NCBI GenBank assembly: GCA_964419255.1
Contig: CAYQOU010000045.1
Span: 1-33,035 of the forward strand
Direction of reading: 5' to 3'
From: CAZPHU01 sp964419255
Lineage (GTDB): Bacteria > Fibrobacterota > Chitinivibrionia > Chitinivibrionales > CAYFVL01
Length of the DNA: 33,035 nt
Under the pieces are notes generated by a model. That model was not told the DNA's origin and searched no databases. It saw nothing but the letters and a program-made list of their open reading frames with translations. Shown here piece by piece: positions 8,901 to 15,186 of this stretch. Position numbers and translations under genes: made by a program. Position 1 is the first letter of the stretch, and each line of letters opens with the position of its first letter.

Positions 8901-11580
8901 CCAGTCCCAGCGTGGGAAGGCCACCGCTGTCATAACTAACCGTGCGTAGGTCGAAATCGACATGTTCCACCGGTGTTGTAAATGTGTAGTACTCACCATC
9001 ATTGTCATCTATCGTGCCGTTTGATTCCACATGGAAATAATAGGTGGTTTTTTCCTGCAGACCTCCAATTTTGACATAATGAAAGCGCACCGGGTGTCCG
9101 GCTATGTCACCATCATGAATTATTGTCGGCGGTGTTTGGGTATCGAAAACCACCCGGCTGTCGTATTCGCCGTTGGGGGTAAACCAGAAGATTTCCGCCG
9201 AATCGCTGGTGACCCGGCAGACCTTCACATTGCTTATCTCCGCGGCGCCGGGGGGAGAATCGGCGGTGGTAAATGTAAAGTGTTCGCCCTGGTTCAGTAT
9301 GATGCTGTCGTTTCCGAAGAGGTCGGCTACGGTAACATCGAAGTGATATTCGGTTCCACTGAGAAGGTTTTCCAGCTCGATGCGATGGTAAACGGCACTG
9401 CTGTCGGAGTGAGCCAGCGTATTTGGCTCGGCGGTGGTCTGTCCGTAGCGAATAGTTGCATCGCCGTATTTATCCTGACGGATATCGATGATCGCCCTGT
9501 CATGCCCAACGTAAACGATGCGAACATCCGCAGAGGGCGGCCGCACCGGTTGGTTTTTTGCCAGCGCGGTGACGGCAAAAATCGTAACGGCTGAACCGTC
9601 GATACCTATTTCGGAATGATGGTAGTCATCATAATGTTCTTCATATACGCTTGTTTCCGGCGAATATCCCCCCTGGAGTGCGCCCACGGGGGGAACATAG
9701 CGGTAGAAGGCTCCGGGGACGTTTTTGCCTTCGGGATTTGCCGCCCGATGATGCGGGTGGTTGAAATTTTTGTTTCCCACCCCATATATCATGGATACAT
9801 CCCAGGGGTTCTTCCCAAGCATATAATCCATCGCCTCGACCATAACCTGGCGAACCTCGGGAGCTTTCCAATCGGTACTGGCCGGAGTGTTTGGCAGCTC
9901 CATGCCCTGAACATAATAGGCCATGTCCGAATAACAGTACATCTCGATTATATTGCCCATCTGATATCTGTTCCACACCCATTCCTGTTGGGTATGCATG
10001 ATCTTCCATATGCTTTCGTAGCCGAAAGTGTTTCCGACCGGACCCTGGAAATCATGGTTTGGCAGTTGGATGGTTTGACCCTCAAGGTTGCTCACTGCGC
10101 AAAGATTATAAACCATCTGATATAAGGTTTTCTCCAGAAGCACTAATCTTTCATCTGGTTGGACACCAATTCGTGAACAAAGCTCTTCATCGGTGAGGAT
10201 CAGTTTAAAAAAACCATACAGAGCGGGAACATGCACCGATGCCCAGTCTGTATTTGCATTGTCGTGGCTGAATTGGACATTGTTGTTATGAAACCACCCA
10301 CCTTCGAAGGATATCTTATCAAACCACAAATTAGCATGCGGGCCAATGGTCGGATCATATGCAAGCTCTTGGAGGTACCGGGTGTTTTCCGTCGCCCATA
10401 ACAGAGCGACTGCCGCAAGGGCGAGTTCATCATTTGCAACGCCATTGCCGTTATATGCGGGACTCTCGGTGACATCTTCGTTTTCCCACGCACTTATTGC
10501 ATGATCGTACAGCTCAGCTGCTATCTGAATACATCGTGCTGCATATTCACTGTCATAGGGCTCCCACAGCTTGCCAACGAGAGCCATTCCGGTGGCAAAA
10601 TCGGCGGTTACATTTGCCCCCACCTCATTTCGGGCAGCACGAACCGGTCCGCCTCGCCCCTGGGGCATGCTGTCCTGATATTCTGGACGTCCCCACCACT
10701 GGTGATCGTCTCCAAAATCCCCTATAGATGTGTTCATGTTTGCAACTGTGCCCCCGGCCTTATCATACGACTGTATGACGTAATCCGCACCATGTTTTGC
10801 TTCATACAAAATATCCGGGATACCATCGGTATGTACGGTGTGTGCATGGTTTGCTCCGTACGAATCGGCATCTCGATCCTGAAAGCAGGCTGCGGTGAGA
10901 CCCAGCATGGCCATCGAGAAACTCTGCGTGATACCTTCCTTCAGATGGTCCCCGCAATCATGCCATCCACCGGTGACCGCATCATGCAGATGGCAGGGAG
11001 GGTGAAACCAGGACTGGCTGTCACCGCAGCGATTCACACCGAAAAACTTTATGACTGCATCACGTACCCATCCATACAGATGTTCATTTATGACAAACGG
11101 GCCGGATTCATCACTGCCCACACGTACCCTATATCTGCCATTTCCGAGATCATCGGGTATGACTCCCTGGTACACAGTTCCTCCGACTGTAGCACTCTCC
11201 ATTGTGTATCGTGTATCACCGCCTGTTGTAAGCGTGGCATTGTTGGAGGCACGTATACTTATGGAGTTTGAAATAGTCTCACCGGTGCTTGTAAGTATAC
11301 CCGATCCCACTTCGGCCCCTGTTTCATCATCGATGACCGTAAAGCTGCTTGCCCCGTCTCCTACATAGTAGATAACTTTTCGATCCTGCGGGCGGTACCC
11401 GGCCTGATTGACCCGTACCCGACCGATCTGGATTGTAGCGGAGTCGCGATAGAGCTGATCCATGGTATCTGGGAGCGGATTGGCTATCGGCGCGTAGGGC
11501 AGCGGATCTACCACATACTGACCATATGCGGAGTGAATGAAGAAAAGCACGGCAAAGCAGGCTACTACACGATGTTTCAT
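5983..11580 (-). CDS. Secreted multidomain GH9 cellulase-like glycoside hydrolase
   Basis: A 1,865-residue exported enzyme. A signal peptide covers about residues 1-20 (cleavage after AYG). An N-terminal cellulase Ig-like domain follows (about 45-165, with VRVNQAGY), then the GH9 catalytic domain (about 168-675). GGWHDCGDH holds the expected nucleophile-positioning and base aspartates (Asp208, Asp211), HPHHR matches the conserved substrate-binding motif, and Glu657 in SEIGID is the expected acid. Two fibronectin-III-like domains (about 680-870) follow, then a beta-rich tryptophan-containing region that may bind carbohydrate. Two modules begin with calcium-loop-like sequences (DTNGDGVID at 1335, DQNADGVID at 1550). 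The last 100 residues resemble a FlgD-type Ig sorting domain. ATG 11580 has AGGA seven bases upstream; ATG 11586 is two codons earlier with poor spacing. Likely target is cellulose or another beta-glucan; exact specificity cannot be read. Confidence 0.9.
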   Translation of the reverse strand: MKHRVVACFAVLFFIHSAYGQYVVDPLPYAPIANPLPDTMDQLYRDSATIQIGRVRVNQAGYRPQDRKVIYYVGDGASSFTVIDDETGAEVGSGILTSTGETISNSISIRASNNATLTTGGDTRYTMESATVGGTVYQGVIPDDLGNGRYRVRVGSDESGPFVINEHLYGWVRDAVIKFFGVNRCGDSQSWFHPPCHLHDAVTGGWHDCGDHLKEGITQSFSMAMLGLTAACFQDRDADSYGANHAHTVHTDGIPDILYEAKHGADYVIQSYDKAGGTVANMNTSIGDFGDDHQWWGRPEYQDSMPQGRGGPVRAARNEVGANVTADFATGMALVGKLWEPYDSEYAARCIQIAAELYDHAISAWENEDVTESPAYNGNGVANDELALAAVALLWATENTRYLQELAYDPTIGPHANLWFDKISFEGGWFHNNNVQFSHDNANTDWASVHVPALYGFFKLILTDEELCSRIGVQPDERLVLLEKTLYQMVYNLCAVSNLEGQTIQLPNHDFQGPVGNTFGYESIWKIMHTQQEWVWNRYQMGNIIEMYCYSDMAYYVQGMELPNTPASTDWKAPEVRQVMVEAMDYMLGKNPWDVSMIYGVGNKNFNHPHHRAANPEGKNVPGAFYRYVPPVGALQGGYSPETSVYEEHYDDYHHSEIGIDGSAVTIFAVTALAKNQPVRPPSADVRIVYVGHDRAIIDIRQDKYGDATIRYGQTTAEPNTLAHSDSSAVYHRIELENLLSGTEYHFDVTVADLFGNDSIILNQGEHFTFTTADSPPGAAEISNVKVCRVTSDSAEIFWFTPNGEYDSRVVFDTQTPPTIIHDGDIAGHPVRFHYVKIGGLQEKTTYYFHVESNGTIDDNDGEYYTFTTPVEHVDFDLRTVSYDSGGLPTLGLVFVNQDHKSYDSLELRLYMRGTEEEMADLGARVDIGIKYGSDGFQDEHFKETVDIPLQREKPVMMPETYDETDNTYAWYFTIPLGDAVMESQARFRLDILFVKRNLPFNDDLLNEPATHRPGGNDWSWRPHSRPEDPFDFGGIEEGQKEDVDTDYWNMEINRYITVYRKNEFVWGYSPSHIEQSSKKTNYEMTAQVTSPLHNPSEDYVALENHATAQVEVSGWAQITEDGSLNEIWVNGHELENSADLIRYDAATDKYNFNVMVPVDQGANVVDITLFGGPSIDCEECYGCAFSNHHFYIEFTGAEQYDGELVIRDAATNAVIDPKIKIDTTSFIIEVNDPNGNIDSMAVDSLYAYVTSPATGDSNAVVLRETGAGTGIFIGAPMLVTSAGAAVRPSNAISAFGGDSVWIRYQDPFNPSDYSSTFLYSTTTHPVSRTGWFLDTNGDGVIDSLTVLFTGELAQPPDLISIGFPDTTASVDIAGPYTVTGSRSAGAPLTGFSDLATGFSEGIQFSSGSVTVTHRAQQFTSTFTLHDSAGPVLTHATLVENKNANSDVLIVSFSEIVDTTRFIGLRLNAKHADDAITNLTVLSHQPDPMGGVRIVVSGERGISPGDSLYLTPGQDGIPDVHGNYPHPNNKPVLVGFMEGAAFIESAWYTDQNADGVIDHGYIEFDRDIALQEIASISLRYNGERYSVDKGFLSEVSDSAVSIAVNHVINSDALVTNGLMSADVRFTAFPDTVRTIDFIDRAAPVIKSAVFIPGRVADQNIPRVDTLVVLYSEPVKEITNTEIEPFILSSTAHNNYRLNLTIVENQPYRHIFVVNSYNPPTVSYPRDGDEIWIDTTMISDANNFRQRNPNNRRCPLTVRTVPYQWTLTVRPNPLPFGTPYMHFSLQSITPVIGSSTEGHLSIFDGVGNLLTERTFVPVNDTLQYLWDATNNRRRKVGPGTYMAIVQVLQNKSVVFEKRVMVGIKKE

Positions 11581-11779
11581 TCGCATTTTCCTATGATTCT
11601 AATGGAAGGGATAATACCCTGGCTAACCGTTTTTCTCTCGCGGCGATTCGTATAAAAACCGCCTATCCCGCTTAAAAGAAAATGAGGCATACATTATCTT
11701 TTTTAGTGGTTTGATGCTTTGTAAGCGTTCAATAAGGAAAATAGCAATGAATAGGTGGAAAAAGAAAGTGTTGACCAAC

Positions 11780-11808
11780 TTGTCTACGATATTCGTGCAT
11801 GATATAAT
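11780..11808 (+). promoter_or_regulatory. Extended -10 sigma70-type promoter
   Basis: A -35-like TTGTCT (11780-11785) is followed by a 17-base spacer and a perfect TATAAT (11803-11808). A TG one base before the hexamer makes it an extended -10. Transcription would start near 11815, giving a leader of about 90 bases to the ATG at 11905. This argues against the in-frame ATG at 11824, which would lie almost at the transcript 5' end. It lies in the 324-base divergent region shared with the GH9 gene. I could not pick a convincing promoter for the GH9 direction. Confidence 0.7.
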
Positions 11809-11904
11809 AATCAAATGAAATAAATGTTTATAGACTTACCAGCCGCAATTATTTTAAGATTTAGTTGGTTGTCTATAGTCGCCTACATTCTTATCGGAGT
11901 TCCC

Positions 11905-12615
11905 ATGGCTGATTACCAATCAGAAATCCAAAACCTTCAGGCCGAAAACAAGGAGCTGAAAGCGCTCCTGAAAAAAAGCCGCCAAATGGAACTTCAATGC
12001 ATCGAAAAGATGAGAATATTGGAGCAGAAGGAGGGTTTTCATTACGCCCTCTTCAACTACAATCCAGTAAACACAGTCGTAGTAGACAGAGCGGGGCGGG
12101 TAGTCAAATCTAATGCCGCAAAACGGCGCACCAAAGACCGTCTGCCCAATATCGGAGATATTATGTATTGCGATTATGCCTCACGGCACAGCATCGATAT
12201 GTACAGACAACTTATGGAATGCATTCAAAACGATGAAATCAGGGAGTTTAAAGAAGTCCAATACGGCAGCAAGTTCTTGAGCATAACGATAAGCCCGTTT
12301 CCAGAAGGCGCAATAATTACCTCACAGGATGTAACTGAACGGGTCAGAGCACAAAAAGACAGAATCAAACTGATAAATGAACTGCAACGGGCATTAAACG
12401 AAGTCGAAACACTCAGAGGGCTTTTGCCAATCTGCGCATCATGCAAAAGTATCCGCGATGATAAGGGATACTGGAGTACGATCGAAGAGTACTTTTCATG
12501 CAGGAGTTCAGTGGACTTCAGTCATACACTATGCCCCGAGTGTCTTCAGATGCTCTATCCCGATATCTGCGAAAAAATGAAGGCAAAAGAAGTGGATCCT
12601 CACAAAACCAGATAA
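11905..12615 (+). CDS. PAS-like sensor with C-terminal CxxC-CxxC module
   Basis: A 236-residue soluble protein. Residues 5-45 form a coiled coil, about 45-148 is a PAS-like domain ending in the usual SQDVTER exit, and a second helix (150-170) leads to a cysteine module. There, LLPICASCK (Cys177, Cys180) is followed 29 residues later by CPEC (Cys210, Cys213), with an extra Cys199, then LYPD. This GLLPICASCK...DKGYW...FSHTLCPEC arrangement is a recurrent tail of PAS, GAF and receiver proteins in many environmental bacteria; it probably binds zinc or another metal, with unknown function. I chose ATG 11905 because CGGAG lies five bases upstream and the promoter at 11780-11808 leaves a normal leader. 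An ATG at 11824 would add a hydrophobic 27-residue N terminus. It is transcribed away from the GH9 gene. Confidence 0.8.
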   Translation: MADYQSEIQNLQAENKELKALLKKSRQMELQCIEKMRILEQKEGFHYALFNYNPVNTVVVDRAGRVVKSNAAKRRTKDRLPNIGDIMYCDYASRHSIDMYRQLMECIQNDEIREFKEVQYGSKFLSITISPFPEGAIITSQDVTERVRAQKDRIKLINELQRALNEVETLRGLLPICASCKSIRDDKGYWSTIEEYFSCRSSVDFSHTLCPECLQMLYPDICEKMKAKEVDPHKTR

Positions 12616-12646
12616 TACTCTTGAGATCGTTTGATTCAGGTGTAAT

Positions 12647-13564
12647 TCAAAAAAGGGATTCCTCCCGATGAATCCTCTTTATCAGTGTACGATGGCGAAT
12701 GCCCAGAATAATACAGATGCCCACTGCAATGATGGCAATGAATATCAGTGCTATTATTCCGTAAACGGGCATTATGCTCTTCGATGACAATGAGGCTTCT
12801 TTTTCTTCACCACCTTCACTGTTTTCGATAGTATTCTGCGCTGTCGGTGAGGCGGCTGCGGGCATGGTCTTTGTTTTTGGCTCCTGAGGCGGGACAAAGC
12901 TCAGCGTGATATTTTCGACTCCTGGTATGGTAAGATCTTTTGTATCGAACTGCTCGGGATCTTGCCATTTGTGGGAATACAGACTCATGTTATTTAGCGT
13001 AACCAGAAAAGGGATGCTGATAGTCTGTGAAAAGGTGTGCATTGCATCCCATATATCGATCTCCACGGCAATAGCTCCAACAAATGTCTGGCTACCCGAA
13101 CGCCGTGTCTTAAAAACCGGCTTACTCCAGAAAAGGTAATATCGACCAGTGTTTTTCTTTAGAAAGCCAAAGTAGTCTCTTCCGGTCTGCTGAATCTGCT
13201 TAAACCAGCGTTGATACGCGATGCTTCTGTAATTACGTTCCGGTGGCTTGCCTCGAACTATCTCATTGGTAACTACTCCTTTGGAGTTGGTTCGGATCAG
13301 CGAGTAGAAGGTCTGTTGTTTCTTCAGAACACCGACAAAATACCGGTCCGTGCGTGATAAGTGGGTGGTATTTACCGCGGGACTGGAAGCTATCTGGTCG
13401 AAGGTGTCTCTTAACTGGTCGAAATATGTGTTAATCTGACTCTGAAGCGTGGAATCCACAGTTTTAGCTGATATAATAGAGCTTGCCGGCAGGAAAAAAA
13501 GCGAGATCAACAAAAAGGTGACAAGAAGAGTTTTTTTAGTGTCCATCGAAACAATATCCTTCAT
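12647..13564 (-). CDS. Cache-like membrane sensor lacking an output domain
   Basis: A 305-residue protein with an N-terminal signal or anchor (about residues 10-32), an extracytoplasmic domain of about 200 residues, a low-complexity linker (about 228-262), a second hydrophobic segment (265-289) and a cytoplasmic tail of only about 16 basic residues. The external part has Cache/PDC features: RSIAYQRWF, YYLFWSKPVF, and GAIAVEIDI at the end of the fold. Such domains normally bind small ligands in chemoreceptors, kinases or cyclases, but no output domain is present. ATG 13546 is an alternative start with AAGGA ten bases upstream; ATG 13564 has a weaker site. It converges on the PAS/CxxC gene with 31 bases between the two stops. 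Family assignment is moderate, topology firm. Confidence 0.65.
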   Translation of the reverse strand: MKDIVSMDTKKTLLVTFLLISLFFLPASSIISAKTVDSTLQSQINTYFDQLRDTFDQIASSPAVNTTHLSRTDRYFVGVLKKQQTFYSLIRTNSKGVVTNEIVRGKPPERNYRSIAYQRWFKQIQQTGRDYFGFLKKNTGRYYLFWSKPVFKTRRSGSQTFVGAIAVEIDIWDAMHTFSQTISIPFLVTLNNMSLYSHKWQDPEQFDTKDLTIPGVENITLSFVPPQEPKTKTMPAAASPTAQNTIENSEGGEEKEASLSSKSIMPVYGIIALIFIAIIAVGICIILGIRHRTLIKRIHREESLF

Positions 13565-14223
13565 ACATGTGGCCTGATTCAGCTTTCAGGTATATAAACT
13601 GTAGAACCTAAGCTGAGCGATTCTTTCGTGGCGATATGCTCAATCCTTGAGGGCAGAAGGGTTTCAGCAGTTCTGAAAACACCCTGGAGGACATTTGCTG
13701 CGGTTGCTCGAAAAATTCAACATTCAAGAGCTTGAGCAACTCCTCCACTCATAAGCGCTCGACATAGGTATAAATATAATCTAAATAACCGAAAAAAACA
13801 CTGGAAGCATACGAACGGACCAAATAACGGAAGGAAACCGCACTATTACATAGTGTAATTGTTTTAAATGTTTTTGAATGATGGAACGCAAAGGCCCTAC
13901 ACTCTTCTTTTTATACCCGGTGTTGCCGGCTATAAAAAAGGAGCATGGCTTGAAGAGTAAAAATATGTACATTCAGGCTAATGTAGCATACATCGCCATA
14001 CTATCGAAAAAAAAGCAAAGGAAGCGTGCCCCGGTTACGGTCGCATTGACTACAGAGATCTGTAGGATATGAATACCGCAGGCACTACCCCGTAGGGTAA
14101 AGACATAAAACAGTGCTGCCGAGGTTTACCCACATGACGTATGCACTACTTTTCCCGTCTCATAACTCCTCGGCACGTTCCCTTTAGCGCTTATTTAGTG
14201 AATCTGAATTAGTCGGACTATTA
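13565..14223. other. 660-base gene-free region rich in inverted repeats
   Basis: No frame here looks coding. The best candidate is a plus-strand frame at 13878-14072, which is short and resembles nothing. Inverted repeats include GTTGCTC/GAGCAAC (13703-13709 with 13734-13740), CACTAT/ATAGTG (13841-13855), CTACAG/CTGTAG (14050-14065), TACCC/GGGTA (14086-14099), GGGTAAA/TTTACCC (14095-14101 with 14125-14131) and TGCCGAGG/CCTCGGCA (14117-14124 with 14168-14175). The last two cross as in a pseudoknot. I could not match tmRNA, RNase P, SRP or 6S RNA signatures. It may hold an unannotated RNA or leader; direction is undetermined. Confidence 0.4.
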
Positions 14224-14433
14224 TCAGATGATGTCGACTTCTTCAGCCTGCAGGCCTTTCTGACCCTGGGTTACACTAAACTCCACCTTCTGGCCTTCTT
14301 CCAGAGAACGGTAACCATTCCCTCGGATTGCTCTAAAGTGTACGAAGACATCGTCACCCTGTTCACGAGCAATAAAGCCATAGCCTTTTGTGTTGTTGAA
14401 CCATTTTACGGTTCCTTTTTCACGGTCGGACAT
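14224..14433 (-). CDS. Cold-shock domain protein (CspA family)
   Basis: A 69-residue single cold-shock domain, the normal length for the family. Both RNA-binding motifs are intact: KGYGFI (RNP1) and VFVHF (RNP2), after the standard GTVKWFN opening. Members bind single-stranded nucleic acid and act as RNA chaperones that melt structure, often but not always during cold shock. The ribosome site is very strong (GGAGG within a purine run just upstream of the ATG). A leader of up to about 130 bases with an inverted repeat separates it from the DUF4404 gene on the same strand. The specific paralogue cannot be told from the sequence. Confidence 0.97.
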   Translation of the reverse strand: MSDREKGTVKWFNNTKGYGFIAREQGDDVFVHFRAIRGNGYRSLEEGQKVEFSVTQGQKGLQAEEVDII

Positions 14434-14508
14434 AATCCTCCACCTCCGATTAAAAATAAAGATAAACTACACCTTTCACCCCTCCGGCTGCAAAAGCACC
14501 CTGAAAGG
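14434..14508 (-). promoter_or_regulatory. Structured leader of the cold-shock gene
   Basis: In the transcript direction, CCTTTCA (14508-14502) pairs with TGAAAGG (14478-14472). The loop between them contains a smaller TGC/GCA stem around TTTT. The strong Shine-Dalgarno GGAGG lies downstream, close to the ATG at 14433. Structured leaders are characteristic of temperature-controlled csp genes, but whether this one responds to temperature is inference. No oligo-T follows directly, so it does not look like a terminator for the DUF4404 gene. Confidence 0.4.
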
Positions 14509-14567
14509 TTGAGGCAATTTTTTGACTGTTTTTGATGAATTAACGAGAGTAAAGCAAAATCTCCTGT

Positions 14568-14846
14568 TTAAATACCGAGGGAGTTCATGGTATTTATAAT
14601 GTGCCGCATGGTATCAGCAATTTTTGGGTGATTGCTGTCTAACTGACGGCTGGCCTCATCTAATCGTTGTTTGAGCGTGCGATGGTGCTTCCGTTGTGGT
14701 AATTCTTCATCGGAATGCTTAAGGAGATTATGGATGTCATCTTCGACAGTCCGAAGGAGGTCCTGCGAGGTTTCATCGATCGTATCCGCATTTTTAAGCT
14801 GTGCGTGGAGTTTCTCCAGCATCTCACGCAATTGCTTTCCCGCCAT
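14568..14846 (-). CDS. DUF4404 family protein
   Basis: A 92-residue helical, charged protein that fits DUF4404: an opening like QLREMLEKLHAQL, a central LLRTVEDDIHNLL, and a closing HPKIADTMRHIINTMNSLGI-type segment ending in the gene's last residues. The family has no known function. I chose ATG 14846 because AAGGA precedes it; the frame extends 19 codons further upstream, but that extension is not family-like. It is followed on the same strand by the cold-shock gene after 134 bases and may be co-transcribed with it. There is no signal peptide or membrane segment. Confidence 0.75.
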   Translation of the reverse strand: MAGKQLREMLEKLHAQLKNADTIDETSQDLLRTVEDDIHNLLKHSDEELPQRKHHRTLKQRLDEASRQLDSNHPKIADTMRHIINTMNSLGI

Positions 14847-15186
14847 TACACACACTTTCCTTGTAAAAAACTTCCGGTCGGCACTGCCGCCCGGATTAAT
14901 CATACAGCATGTATGATTATCAGCCGGTGAGAACTCACCGATGCATCATGATAGACACATGCAAGAATATAACAGATCCTCCGGAGGACAACAACTTTTT
15001 TTTACTTTTTTTCAAAAAAAAATCAGAATGGATATTCCACGTTTGAGTAAACCACAACCTATTGTGATCACCTATAGAATATCTAGGTCTCTGATCCGGT
15101 TAATTTCCAATGAAAAACATCCTACACAGTTTTTGTGATGCGTTAAATCTGCCTGGTGCATGTGTCATACAGGGTTTTAGATCTCA
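14847..15186. other. Gene-free stretch upstream of the DUF4404 gene
   Basis: About 340 bases lie between the helicase stop and the DUF4404 start, both on the minus strand. The most visible feature is a run of T and A tracts near 14994-15030. I see no clear terminator stem, no RNA gene and no convincing frame. It presumably includes the helicase terminator and the DUF4404 promoter. Confidence 0.4.

Noticed and set aside
10501..11271. Plus-strand frame of 256 codons inside the GH9 gene
   Set aside because: It is antisense to the conserved GH9 catalytic domain, cysteine- and histidine-rich, and without recognisable features.
13878..14072. Small plus-strand frame, or a 40-residue version from TTG 13950 with GGAG upstream
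   Set aside because: The ribosome-site-like GGAG is nearer a three-codon ATG frame, the peptide resembles nothing, and the region is better described as structured non-coding DNA.
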